Assembly (NCBI RefSeq): GCF_022814865.1 | Contig: NZ_JAKVRD010000021.1 | Span: 1-64,000, forward strand | DNA length: 64,000 nt | Direction of reading: 5' to 3' | Origin: Shimia aestuarii | GTDB lineage: Bacteria > Pseudomonadota > Alphaproteobacteria > Rhodobacterales > Rhodobacteraceae | In this document: one piece after another, positions 1-8,441 of the stretch | How positions within the stretch are numbered: position 1 is the stretch's first letter | How the letters are laid out: every line of letters starts with the position of its first letter | Made by a program: the position numbers and the translations under genes | Notes under the pieces: model-generated | Databases searched by the model: none | What the model was told of the DNA's origin: nothing | What the model saw: the letters and a program-made list of their open reading frames with translations, nothing else

Positions 1-92
1 TCAATACGAAACGACCCCACAGTGCTCTGGGCTATCGCCCACCGGCCCCCGAAACCATCATCCAGATGGACCAAAGGCCGATCATGCACTAA
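1..92 (+). pseudogene. C-terminal end of an IS3-type (rve-fold) transposase, cut by the window edge
   Basis: The frame opening at base 3 reads NTKRPHSALGYRPPAPE and stops at TAA (90-92). The RPHSALGYRPP block is the usual C-terminus of IS3-type integrase-core transposases. Only about 29 residues are visible because the window starts inside it, so whether the element is intact to the left cannot be told. The conserved 36-bp stretch that begins at its stop codon (88-123) is probably the end of the element. Confidence 0.7.
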
Positions 93-123
93 CAATCAAA
101 TTGGACCACTCAAGTGGGGCGGA
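88..123 (+). repeat. Probable IS right end, copy 1
   Basis: This 36-bp stretch overlaps the transposase stop codon and recurs at 59760-59795 with 4 mismatches. Its core GGACCACTCAAGTGGGGC contains the near-palindrome CCACTCAAGTGG. The two copies diverge immediately afterwards, as expected for the outer boundary of a transposable element. Confidence 0.6.
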
Positions 124-465
124 TCAGCTTTTCCTTTAGGCAGGGCGGTTCGTCTGAATTGCCCTGTCGGCTTGGGGCGGGCTGATTGAGTCATTTTCCA
201 CTCGCTCAGGCAGTCCGCCTCAGTTCTTGGTTTTTCCAGACCCCCAAGCGGAAGCCTGACAAGACGCGAAGCCTTGCAAGTAATGCGCTTTCGTTGGCGC
301 AGGACTCAAGCAATGATGTTCACGATCTCGACGAATAGTTCAAGAACCGTGGCCCGCGCGCAACATTATTTGCGATTCCGGTGCCAAATCGTGCCTTGCA
401 GCCAGTTTCCGCCGCGAGGCGCACAGGTTTCCTGATCTCGAGGAAAAGCGCGGTCAAATGGCCGG
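124..465. other. Intergenic stretch without a recognisable gene
   Basis: This lies between the IS end and the 3' end of livF. I see no convincing reading frame, terminator or RNA gene. Short frames here overlap livF antisense or lack a start and a coding pattern. Confidence 0.5.
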
Positions 466-1152
466 TCAGACGCCGACGTATCGTTCGGTGACCTCATGGG
501 GCAGGGTGCCCATAGCGCCACTCCAGACAGTGGCGCCGCGCTCGACGATCACGGCCCTGTCCGAGACCTGTTTCAACTCGCGCAGGGTCTTGTCGATAAG
601 CAAAATCGCCATGCCCGTCTCGCGTTTCAACCGGGCGATCGCGGCCCAGATCTCCTGTCGGATAATGGGGGCAAGGCCTTCTGTCGCCTCGTCAAGGATC
701 AACAGGCGCGGGTTTGTCATCAGAGCGCGTCCGATTGCGAGCATCTGTTGTTCTCCACCCGAAAGCGAGGCCGCGCGTTGGGTGCTGCGTTCTCCGAGCC
801 TCGGGAAAAGCGAGGCGACTTCTTCGAGGGACCACGGACCGGGACGCGCCGTGGCAAGGAGGTTCTCGCGCACCGTCAAATCGCGAAAACAGCGCCGACC
901 TTCCGGCACCAGCCCGACACCCAGCCGCGCAACCTTGTGGCTCGGCAGGCGTTGCAAGTCGCGACCATCGAAGGTCAGCCCGCCGGTCGAGGGCAGCATT
1001 CTGCAAATCGCCTTGACTGTGGTCGTCTTGCCCATGCCATTGCGCCCCATGAGCGCGACAACCTCGCCAGCGTCAATGGAGAGGTTGATGTCAAAGAGCG
1101 CCTGCGAGCTGCCGTAGCGGAGCGAAAGGCCGGACACATTGAGAAGGCTCAT
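466..1152 (-). CDS. livF: ABC transporter ATPase, LivF type
   Basis: ATP-hydrolysing subunit of a branched-chain-amino-acid-type (HAAT) importer, acting on the cytoplasmic face. The 228 residues are typical for LivF. Walker A is GRNGMGKTTT near residue 36, the signature is LSGGEQQ, and Walker B is LLILDEATEGLAP. It is the last gene of the minus-strand set binding protein, livH, livM, livG, livF. Its ATG overlaps the livG stop by four bases, indicating translational coupling. The family is certain. The substrate is not shown by the sequence; the neighbouring flavoprotein demethylases suggest a methylated amine or amino acid. Confidence 0.93.
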   Translation of the reverse strand: MSLLNVSGLSLRYGSSQALFDINLSIDAGEVVALMGRNGMGKTTTVKAICRMLPSTGGLTFDGRDLQRLPSHKVARLGVGLVPEGRRCFRDLTVRENLLATARPGPWSLEEVASLFPRLGERSTQRAASLSGGEQQMLAIGRALMTNPRLLILDEATEGLAPIIRQEIWAAIARLKRETGMAILLIDKTLRELKQVSDRAVIVERGATVWSGAMGTLPHEVTERYVGV

Positions 1153-1898
1153 AGGTCTTCCCCCAGATAGGCCGCACGCACGGCGGCGTCCTTGCGGATG
1201 TCGTCAACCGTGCCGGTCGCGATAATCTGGCCATAGACGAGGACGCTGATCCTGTCGGCAAGTGCGAAAACGGCATCCATATCATGCTCCACAAGGAGGA
1301 TCGGTGCCTCTGCGCGCAGGCCGTCGAGGAAACCGGTCATCTGTTTCGAGCCGCTTGCACCGAGGCCGGCCATGGGTTCGTCCATGAGGAACGCGCGTGG
1401 CGCAAGGGTGAGGGCGACAGCCACCTCGAGCTGGCGACGCTGGCCATGGCTGAGGTCCGCGGTGCGCATATCGCGCGCCTCTGCAAGGCCGACCTGTTCA
1501 AGCGCGGCAAGCGCCGTCTCGGAAAGGGCAGTGTCGCGTTTCGCGGCACGCCAGAACGACCACGGATTGCCGCGTGCGCCAAGGGCGCCGAGCATGGCGT
1601 TCTCAAACACCGTGTCTTCCATCGCGAGCGCAGAAATCTGGAACGTGCGGCCAAGCCCGGCCCGTGCCCGCGTCACGGTCGAAAGGCGTGTAATGTCCTC
1701 TCCCAATAGCTCGATGCGCCCCTGATCTGGGGCGAGCACGCCGCTGATTTGCTGGATGAGTGTGGACTTCCCGGCACCATTGGGGCCGATGATCGCGTGA
1801 ATCTCACCCGCGCGCAGGTCGATAGACACATTATCGGTCGCCTTGAGGGCGCCGAATGATCGCGAAAGACTGTGTGTGGCAAGGATCGGGTCAGACAT
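1149..1898 (-). CDS. livG: ABC transporter ATPase, LivG type
   Basis: Second ATPase of the importer, 249 residues from the ATG at 1898 (MSDPILATHSL). That start is chosen over one 14 codons upstream because it overlaps the livM stop by only 8 bases and matches the family N-terminus. Walker A is GPNGAGKSTL. The signature is LSHGQ, with His in place of the common Gly, followed by Walker B FLMDEP. The C-terminal BCA_ABC_TP_C tail typical of LivG is present. Confidence 0.93.
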   Translation of the reverse strand: MSDPILATHSLSRSFGALKATDNVSIDLRAGEIHAIIGPNGAGKSTLIQQISGVLAPDQGRIELLGEDITRLSTVTRARAGLGRTFQISALAMEDTVFENAMLGALGARGNPWSFWRAAKRDTALSETALAALEQVGLAEARDMRTADLSHGQRRQLEVAVALTLAPRAFLMDEPMAGLGASGSKQMTGFLDGLRAEAPILLVEHDMDAVFALADRISVLVYGQIIATGTVDDIRKDAAVRAAYLGEDL

Positions 1899-2874
1899 GC
1901 GGCCCCTCCTTGCCAGTAAGCAGGCCGACAAGCCCGCCACGTGCGAAAAGCACGATCAGGAGAAGGATCACACCAAGGAACACATGCCAGAATTCCGTAA
2001 TCCCACCGAGCCAATGCTCAAGCGTCACGAAAAGGCAGGCGCCGATCACTGGCCCCATCAGGCGCCCGACGCCGCCGATCACGATCAAGACGATCAATTC
2101 GCCCGAAAGCTGCCAGGAAAACATGGTCGGGCTGACGAAGCGGTTAAGGTCGGCAAAGAGCGCGCCTGCAAGCCCGGTGATCGCGCCAGAGACGACAAAG
2201 GCCACGAGTTTGAGCCGCACCGGGTTCAGCCCCACGGTCTCAACCCGCGCGGGCACCTGTCGCGCGGCGTTGAGCGCAAGGCCAAAGGGTGCGGCCTGAA
2301 GCCGTGCGTTGAGGAAAAGCGCAGCGCACAGAAGGGCAAAGCAGAGAGCGAAGAACTGGATCGGGACGAGTGTGTTCACCCCCGGAAACCCATTGCGGAC
2401 ATAGATCGAAAGCCCGTCCTCGCCGCCATAGGCGCTCCAGGAGATGGCGAAATAATAGAACATCTGCCCAAAGGCGAGGGTGATCATGATGAAGTAAACG
2501 CCGCTCGTGCGCAGGCTCAGGAGCCCAATTCCCCAAGCCGCGAGCGCCGAGACGAGCGTCGCAACGAGCCAGATCACTGGCATGGATTTCGTGCCTTCGA
2601 TTGACAGGCCAAAAATCTCGAGCGGCGTATAGGTCTGGGCATGATAGGCGAGGATGCCCATCGCATAGCCACCAATCCCAAAGAACACCGCGTGGCCAAG
2701 GCTCACGAGGCCGCCCATGCCGAGCGCGATGTTGAGGCCCACGGCGGCAAGCGCGAGGATCGCGGCGCGGGTCGCAAGCGTGATGGTGAAGGGCTCGTCC
2801 ACGGCGAGCGCCCAAAGCGGCACCGCGAGCAGTGCGGTAAGCACGAGGACGGCGAGGGGGCGTTCTGCGATCAT
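1891..2874 (-). CDS. livM: ABC transporter permease, LivM type
   Basis: Integral-membrane permease of 327 residues with about nine or ten hydrophobic segments. The conserved LivM loop GEDGLSIY and the late region GLAGALFADLNRFVSP are visible. It pairs with LivH to form the translocation channel. Its start overlaps the livH stop by four bases (2871-2874). Confidence 0.92.
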   Translation of the reverse strand: MIAERPLAVLVLTALLAVPLWALAVDEPFTITLATRAAILALAAVGLNIALGMGGLVSLGHAVFFGIGGYAMGILAYHAQTYTPLEIFGLSIEGTKSMPVIWLVATLVSALAAWGIGLLSLRTSGVYFIMITLAFGQMFYYFAISWSAYGGEDGLSIYVRNGFPGVNTLVPIQFFALCFALLCAALFLNARLQAAPFGLALNAARQVPARVETVGLNPVRLKLVAFVVSGAITGLAGALFADLNRFVSPTMFSWQLSGELIVLIVIGGVGRLMGPVIGACLFVTLEHWLGGITEFWHVFLGVILLLIVLFARGGLVGLLTGKEGPHV

Positions 2875-3791
2875 AGGCGCACCCCGAATAGGCCCGAAGG
2901 CCTCCAGATCAGGACAAGGCTCATCAGGATGTAGATTGCCATCGAGGCCAGCGCCGAGCCGGTCTGCGTCGCGGTGTCAGGGGCCATGAAAAGTTTGAAC
3001 AACTCCGGCAGGAACACCCCGCCGAGCGTATCTGTGAGTCCGACAAGAAGCGCGCCGATGAAGGCGCCCTTGATGGAGCCGATGCCGCCGATCACGATCA
3101 CCACGAAGGCAAGGATCAGGACCGGTTCGCCCATGCCGACCTGCACCGACTGGATCGCGCCGACAAGCGCGCCCGCAAGCCCCGCAAGCCCCGCGCCGAG
3201 GGCAAAGACCAGCGTGTAGAGCTTGGAAATATCGACGCCCAGCGCGGCGATCATCTCGCGGTCGTTCTCGCCTGCCCGGATCTGGATGCCGATACGGGTG
3301 CGTGCGGTGAGAAACCAAAGCCCCGCAGCCACCGCAAGCCCGGCACCGATGAGGCTGAGGCGATAGAGCGGGTATTCGATGCCGCCCGGAAGCGTCACCG
3401 GGCCGGAAAGCGCGTCGGGAATATCAAGGAACAGGGGAAAGGAACCGAAGACGAAACGCGTGCCTTCCGAGAAGATCAGGATCAGCGCGAAGGTCGCGAG
3501 CACTTGATCGAGATGCGGCGCGGCATAAAGCCTGCGGATCACGACCATTTCGACAATCGCGCCTGCCAGCGCCGCCGCCGCAAGCGCCGCGATGAGCGCA
3601 AGGAGGAACGACCCCGTCGCCCCGGCCACGGCCGCCGCAGCAAAGGCCCCGACCATATAGAGCGAGCCATGCGCAAGGTTGATCAGCCCCATCACGCCGA
3701 AGATGAGCGTCAGGCCCGCCGCCATGAGAAAGAGCATGACACCGAATTGCAGGCCGTTGAGGACCTGTTCCGCGATAAGTAGGAAAGACAT
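2871..3791 (-). CDS. livH: ABC transporter permease, LivH type
   Basis: Integral-membrane permease of 306 residues. The family-typical segment GLINLAHGSLYMVGAF lies near residue 34, and the EAA-like loop RAGENDREMIAALGVD is visible. It follows the binding-protein gene after a 61-bp gap that contains a strong stem-loop (3815-3841). That stem-loop may reduce permease expression relative to the binding protein. Confidence 0.93.
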   Translation of the reverse strand: MSFLLIAEQVLNGLQFGVMLFLMAAGLTLIFGVMGLINLAHGSLYMVGAFAAAAVAGATGSFLLALIAALAAAALAGAIVEMVVIRRLYAAPHLDQVLATFALILIFSEGTRFVFGSFPLFLDIPDALSGPVTLPGGIEYPLYRLSLIGAGLAVAAGLWFLTARTRIGIQIRAGENDREMIAALGVDISKLYTLVFALGAGLAGLAGALVGAIQSVQVGMGEPVLILAFVVIVIGGIGSIKGAFIGALLVGLTDTLGGVFLPELFKLFMAPDTATQTGSALASMAIYILMSLVLIWRPSGLFGVRL

Positions 3792-3814
3792 GGTAATGCG
3801 TCGTTTGGGTCCGA

Positions 3815-3841
3815 GGCCAGTCTGACAGTTTCAGGCTGGCC
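3815..3841 (-). terminator. Intercistronic stem-loop between binding protein and livH
   Basis: An 11-bp stem (GGCCAGTCTGA pairing with TCAGGCTGGCC, one mismatch) encloses a 5-nt loop, just after the stop codon of the binding-protein gene. There is no U-run on the minus strand, so it is more likely an attenuator or a 3'-end stabiliser than a full terminator. Confidence 0.6.
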
Positions 3842-3852
3842 CCAAGACAATC

Positions 3853-4983
3853 TTACATTTTGCACGCGCCCGCATAGGCGTCGGCATGATCCTCAAGCGC
3901 AGGGCCGAGGATCTTGTTGGTATAGACCTCGCCCTCCTTGATGACCTCGCGGGCATAAATCGTCTGAACCGGGTGGTGGTTCGGGCCGAACTTGAACGCG
4001 CCACGCGTGCTGTCGAACTCCGCCGCCTCAAGTGCTGCGCGGAAGGCGTCGGCATCGGACACATCGGCCTTGTCCACGGCGGAGATCAGCAGGTTCGCGG
4101 TATCGAACCCCTGGCTCGCATAGAGCGAGGGCAGGCGGCCATACTTGGCCGAAAAGCTCTCAACAAAGGCAGCATTGGTCGGGTTGTCGATGTCCTTATT
4201 CCACTGCGATGTGTTCACAACGCCGAGCGCCGCATCGCCCACGGCCTGAAGGATGCCCTGATCAAACGAGAAGGCCGGACCAACCACCGGAAGGTCCACA
4301 CCGGAATCAGCATATTGCTTGAGGAAGGAAATCCCCATGCCGCCGGGCAGGAAGAAAAACACGCTGTCGGCGCCGCTTGCGCGGATCTGGGCGATCTCCG
4401 CGGCGTAATCTGTCTGGCCGAGCTTGGTATACACCTCGCCCGCGAGATCCCCGCCAAAGAAGCGTTTATAGCCGGTGAGCGCATCCTTGCCCGCCGGGTA
4501 GTTCGGCGCGAGGATGAAGCTGTTCTTGTAGCCTGCCGTATTGGCATAGGCACCCGCGGCTTCGTGCAGGTTGTCGTTCTGCCATGCGACGTTGAAGTAG
4601 TTCTCGTGGCAGCCCTTGCCCGCGAGCGCGGAGGGCCCGGCATTGGGAGAAAGATAGAACTTGCCCTGTGCCACCGAGGCCGGGACCACTGCCATGGCAA
4701 GGTTGGACCAGATAATGCCCGTCAGCACGTCGACCTTTTCGGATTGGATCATCTTGTCGGCGAGCTGCACCGCGATATCGGGTTTGCGCTGATCGTCTTC
4801 GATCACCACCTCGATATCGTCGCGCCCTGATTGCTCAATGGCGAGCATGAACCCATCGCGCACGTCGATGCCAAGGCCAGCACCGCCGCCCGAAAGCGTG
4901 GTGATCATACCAACCTTGACCTCGGCCATGGCCGCACTGGCCATTAAGGCCGCAGAGGCGGTTGCGAGCAGTAGTTTCTTCAT
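3853..4983 (-). CDS. Periplasmic binding protein of the Liv-type importer (Peripla_BP_6)
   Basis: Extracytoplasmic substrate receptor of 376 residues. The start is ATG 4983, preceded by GGGAG at a good distance. The signal peptide MKKLLLATASAALMASAAMA is followed by the mature EVKVGMITTLSGG, a typical type I periplasmic-binding-fold opening. It resembles receptors for amides, aromatic acids or amino acids more than classic LivK, so no symbol is given. It is the first gene of the importer operon. An AAACGAC half-site lies about 90 bp upstream of its start. Confidence 0.9.
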   Translation of the reverse strand: MKKLLLATASAALMASAAMAEVKVGMITTLSGGGAGLGIDVRDGFMLAIEQSGRDDIEVVIEDDQRKPDIAVQLADKMIQSEKVDVLTGIIWSNLAMAVVPASVAQGKFYLSPNAGPSALAGKGCHENYFNVAWQNDNLHEAAGAYANTAGYKNSFILAPNYPAGKDALTGYKRFFGGDLAGEVYTKLGQTDYAAEIAQIRASGADSVFFFLPGGMGISFLKQYADSGVDLPVVGPAFSFDQGILQAVGDAALGVVNTSQWNKDIDNPTNAAFVESFSAKYGRLPSLYASQGFDTANLLISAVDKADVSDADAFRAALEAAEFDSTRGAFKFGPNHHPVQTIYAREVIKEGEVYTNKILGPALEDHADAYAGACKM

Positions 4984-5060
4984 GTCTGTCTCCCTGTCGT
5001 GTCTTTGTCTTGTCATTCCGGGCCATCTTTCGCGCTGGGGGCGGATATTCCAAGCGCAAA

Positions 5061-5077
5061 ATCGTCGAAAACGACGA
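5061..5077. promoter_or_regulatory. CGAC-rich palindrome upstream of the importer operon
   Basis: TCGTCGAAAACGACGA forms a near-perfect inverted repeat 80-90 bp upstream of the binding-protein ATG and just past the end of the MobA-like gene. It contains the AAACGAC half-site found three times between the two flavoprotein genes. Function as an operator is inferred. Confidence 0.4.
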
Positions 5078-5090
5078 AAGAGCGCGGGTT

Positions 5091-5687
5091 TCAACCTTGA
5101 GAGCGGCTGAGGAAGGCGCTCCATTCCTCGGGCGTGTCGATATCAAGCTGTGCATGATCGCCTGGCAAGGGAATGTCGAGGACCGGCCCGTCATGACCCG
5201 CAATGACCGCCCGCGCGCCCTGATCGCCGGTCAATGACTCGAGCGCGTTGAAACAGGCGGCGGGAAAGATCACGGGGTGGCCCGGAGCGCCATCTGCACC
5301 CGTGCCGCGCAAGATCGCGTTGGCAGGCGCAGCGGCCCAAGCGTCCTTCATCGCGATCAGGTCGTCTGTGCTCAGGCCGGGCATATCGGCGGGCAGGATC
5401 ATCAACGCGGTCGCCTGCCTTGGCCGCAGCGCGGTGCCGGTTGCAATGCTCGCCCCCATGCCGAGATGTGCATCGCGCACTGTCACGGGCGCAGCGTCGC
5501 AATCGGCCACAATCGCCGCGCGCGCCGGTTTGTCGGGGGGCAGGGCGACCAGCACTGGCGCGCGTGTCCGCTCCGCACGCAGGATCATCGTTGCGAGCAT
5601 CGGCACGCCGTCGATCGGTAGGGTAAGCTTGTCACGGCCCTCCATGCGTGAGGACGCTCCGGCAGCGAGGATCAGGATGGAAAGCAT
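5091..5687 (-). CDS. MobA-like NTP transferase
   Basis: Small nucleotidyltransferase of 198 residues with the GT-A-type N-terminal motif LAAGASSRMEGRDKL and the acidic metal site LPADMP near residue 100. It belongs to the group holding molybdopterin cytidylyl/guanylyltransferases (MocA/MobA-like), and its size and GASSRM motif fit MocA best. No molybdoenzyme is next to it, so the substrate is uncertain. It lies between the importer and the flavoprotein gene on the same strand. Confidence 0.82.
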   Translation of the reverse strand: MLSILILAAGASSRMEGRDKLTLPIDGVPMLATMILRAERTRAPVLVALPPDKPARAAIVADCDAAPVTVRDAHLGMGASIATGTALRPRQATALMILPADMPGLSTDDLIAMKDAWAAAPANAILRGTGADGAPGHPVIFPAACFNALESLTGDQGARAVIAGHDGPVLDIPLPGDHAQLDIDTPEEWSAFLSRSQG

Positions 5688-5710
5688 GGCGCCTCAATAG
5701 ATAGAAAACC

Positions 5711-5750
5711 GCCGGAGGCGCGGTCAGGACGCCTCCGGCGGGAGTATTTT
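5711..5750. terminator. Bidirectional-looking terminator plus repeated intergenic element
   Basis: A perfect 10-bp stem (GCCGGAGGCG / CGCCTCCGGC) with a 9-nt loop is followed on the plus strand by GGGAGTATTTTT and on the minus strand by GGTTTTC. It sits directly downstream of the first flavoprotein gene. The trailing GGAGTATTT...AAGAAGAAG recurs near 11001-11030. Confidence 0.75.
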
Positions 5751-5777
5751 TGCAGAGAAGAAGATGCGGGGGAAGGC

Positions 5778-8195
5778 CTAGCCCCGCATCCTTGCGCCAT
5801 CGGCATCGAAGAGCGGCGCTTCGAGAAGACGGGCGGGACGCATCTCGCCAAGGATTTCGATCTCGACTTCGAGGCCGGTCTGTGCGCGTTCGATCGGCAC
5901 GAATCCGAGCGCGATGGATTTTTCCGCATGGTGCGAATAGCCGCCCGAAGTGCAGAAGCCCACGACCGCGCCATCGAGCCAGATCGGCTCATAGGCGTGG
6001 ACATCGGCATCCGAGGCATCGACCTCGAAGGCGCAGAGCTTGCGCGCGGGGCCGCTCTCGCGTTCGGCCTCTGCCGCCGCACGACCGATGAAATCGGCGT
6101 CTTTCTTGAAGGCGATGAAACGATCAAGCCCGGTTTCCGCCGCTGTGTAGTCGGGCGAGAATTCCGAGAGCCACGAGCCAAAGAACTTGTCGAGGCGCAG
6201 CGACATCATCGCGCGCATCCCGAAGGGGCGCATCCCATGCTCTTGCCCTGCGGCCCAAAGCACCTGCCAGAGCGCGCGCTGCGAGGGCAGGTCACAGAAA
6301 ATCTCAAACCCAAGATCGCCGGTATAGGATACGCGCTGCACCACGCAATCGGCCATGCCGACGCTCATCCGGCGCACATCCATGAAGCGCATGTCGGAAA
6401 TGTCCTGACGCGTGCAGGCCTGAAGCACGTCGCGCGCCTTTGGCCCGGCGATCTGGAACCCGGTAACGCGATCCGAGATGTTCTCGATCTGCACCCCGTC
6501 GGTCGCGTTCCGCTCGAACCAGCGCATGTGATAGGCCTGCGATCCGTAGGACGCGGTCAGTTGGAACACCTCTTCAGAGAGGCAGGAAATCGTGAAATCC
6601 CCGATCAGACGGCCCTTGGGCGACAACATCGGCGTGAGCGACAGGCGCCCCGGTTTCGGCACGCGCCCCGCCATGATCCGGTCGAGCCAATCGCGCGCGC
6701 CGGGGCCAGTGATGCGATATTTGCCGAAATTGTGGGTCTCGTTGATCCCCACCGCCTCGCGCACGGCCTTGACCTCGCGGGCAGTCGCCGCGAAGGCGTT
6801 GGAGCGGCGGAAGGAGGGCGTCTCATAGCGCGGCTCATCGCCCAGCGCGAAATAGTTCACAACCTCGAGCCCATACTGCGCGCCCCAGACGGCCCCCATC
6901 TGGTCAAAGACATCGTACATCGGCGTGGTGCGGAATGGGCGCGCGGCGGGAAGTTCCTCGTTCGGGTAGGAAACGGAAAAGCGTTTCTGGTAGTTTTCGA
7001 TCACCTTGGGCCGCGTGTAGCCCGGCGTAATCCAGTCGCCATAGCGCGCACAATCCATCGCGAAAGTGTCGCGCTCGCATTCACCCTCGACCATCCACTG
7101 TGCGAGCATCAGGCCAACGCCGCCGCCTTGCGAGAAACCGGCCATCACGGCGCAGGCGGACCAGTAATTGCGCATCCCCGGCACCGGCCCGACAAGCGGG
7201 TTGCCATCGGGGGCAAAGGTGAAGGGGCCATGGATCACGGATTTGACGCCGACCTCGGCCAGCGCCGGGAAGCGGCGATAGGCAAAGTCGATCGACTCTT
7301 CGATCTTGTCGAAATCATCCGGCAGAAGCTCGTGTCCGAAATTCCAAGGCGTGCCATCGACCGCCCAAGGCTTGCAGGGCTGTTCATAGAATCCGATGCA
7401 GAGGCCGCGCCCTTCCTGACGCAGATAGCTTTCGCCCGCCGGGTCCATGACATGCGGATGTTCTCCGCCGCCGTCGATGATCTCGGCGATCATCGGCACT
7501 TCGTCGGTGACGATATATTGGTGCTCCATCGGGTGCAGCGGGAAATAGACACCTGCCATCGCGCCAACTTCGCGCGCCCAGAGACCACCGGCGTTGACCA
7601 CGTGCTCGGTATGGATCGTGCCCTTGTCGGTCACAATGTCCCAAGTGCCGTCCGGGCGCTGGTTGGTCTCAACCACCTTGCAATGGGTCTCGATGGTCGC
7701 CCCGCCCATACGCGCGGCCTTGGCATAGGCATGGGTCGTCCCGGACGGGTCGAGGTGACCATCGAGCGGATCGTAAAGACCGCCAATGATGCCGTCGATA
7801 TTGGTCACCGGGGCGATCTTGGCGATCTCTTCGGGGGTCACGATCTCGGTCTCAAGCCCCATGAAGCGATGCTTGGCCCGTTCCGCGACGAGCATGTCAA
7901 AGCGTTCCTTGTTATCCGCCAGAGTCACGCCGCCCACATGGTGCAGACCGCAAGACATTCCGGTGATCTCTTCAAGCTCTTTATAGAGCCGGATCGTATA
8001 GCCCTGAAGCGCGGCCATGTTGGTGTCGCCGTTGAGCGTATGAAACCCGCCCGCCGCGTGCCATGTGGAGCCTGAGGTGAGTTCCGAGCGTTCCAGAAGC
8101 ATGACATCCGACCAGCCAAGCTTGGTCAGGTGGTAGAGTACGGAACAGCCGACGACACCGCCGCCGATGACGACTACGCGTGTGGTGGTTTTCAT
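5778..8195 (-). CDS. Dimethylglycine/sarcosine dehydrogenase-like flavoprotein (DAO + GcvT domains)
   Basis: Two-domain oxidative demethylase of 805 residues. The N-terminal FAD domain opens with VVVIGGGVVGCS near residue 8. ELTSGSTWHAAG near residue 45 contains the His that binds FAD covalently in the DMGDH/SDH family. The C-terminal half is a GcvT/aminomethyltransferase-like folate domain. Such enzymes remove N-methyl groups from dimethylglycine, sarcosine or related compounds and pass the one-carbon unit to tetrahydrofolate. The start ATG 8195 is set by AAGGAGG upstream. The open frame continues antisense across the divergent neighbour, but that part is not coding. It is divergent from a paralogue. 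Confidence 0.9.
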   Translation of the reverse strand: MKTTTRVVVIGGGVVGCSVLYHLTKLGWSDVMLLERSELTSGSTWHAAGGFHTLNGDTNMAALQGYTIRLYKELEEITGMSCGLHHVGGVTLADNKERFDMLVAERAKHRFMGLETEIVTPEEIAKIAPVTNIDGIIGGLYDPLDGHLDPSGTTHAYAKAARMGGATIETHCKVVETNQRPDGTWDIVTDKGTIHTEHVVNAGGLWAREVGAMAGVYFPLHPMEHQYIVTDEVPMIAEIIDGGGEHPHVMDPAGESYLRQEGRGLCIGFYEQPCKPWAVDGTPWNFGHELLPDDFDKIEESIDFAYRRFPALAEVGVKSVIHGPFTFAPDGNPLVGPVPGMRNYWSACAVMAGFSQGGGVGLMLAQWMVEGECERDTFAMDCARYGDWITPGYTRPKVIENYQKRFSVSYPNEELPAARPFRTTPMYDVFDQMGAVWGAQYGLEVVNYFALGDEPRYETPSFRRSNAFAATAREVKAVREAVGINETHNFGKYRITGPGARDWLDRIMAGRVPKPGRLSLTPMLSPKGRLIGDFTISCLSEEVFQLTASYGSQAYHMRWFERNATDGVQIENISDRVTGFQIAGPKARDVLQACTRQDISDMRFMDVRRMSVGMADCVVQRVSYTGDLGFEIFCDLPSQRALWQVLWAAGQEHGMRPFGMRAMMSLRLDKFFGSWLSEFSPDYTAAETGLDRFIAFKKDADFIGRAAAEAERESGPARKLCAFEVDASDADVHAYEPIWLDGAVVGFCTSGGYSHHAEKSIALGFVPIERAQTGLEVEIEILGEMRPARLLEAPLFDADGARMRG

Positions 8196-8441
8196 GGGGG
8201 CGCCTCCTTGTTGGTTGCCGCCATCCTGTTCGCGCCGGGGGGCGGGGCGCAAGTCGGAAAACGACAGAGAGTGTCGCTTGTAGAATGATGGGGGCGACAG
8301 CACCACGCGCACAGGCGATGAAGCCCGGTTTCTGCGATCTTTGCTGAAAAACGACTGAATCCGTCGCTTTGGGGCAATTAACGACAGACACAGAGCGGCA
8401 CCTTTCCTTGAAACCTCGGACAAGACCCAAAGGAAGGTCCC
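8196..8441. promoter_or_regulatory. Divergent promoter region with repeated operator-like inverted motif
   Basis: The motif AAACGAC-N7-GTCGCTT occurs at 8259-8279 and 8349-8369, with identical spacing and centres 90 bp apart. A degenerate third copy (AACGAC, then GAGCGG after seven bases) starts at 8380, about 30 bp after the second. Location between two divergent paralogues makes a shared regulator likely; its identity is unknown. Confidence 0.65.

Noticed and set aside
5928-8075. 715-codon plus-strand frame
   Set aside because: Fully antisense to the first flavoprotein gene, which has FAD motifs and a ribosome-binding site. The plus-strand translation is His/Arg/Gly-rich without motifs.
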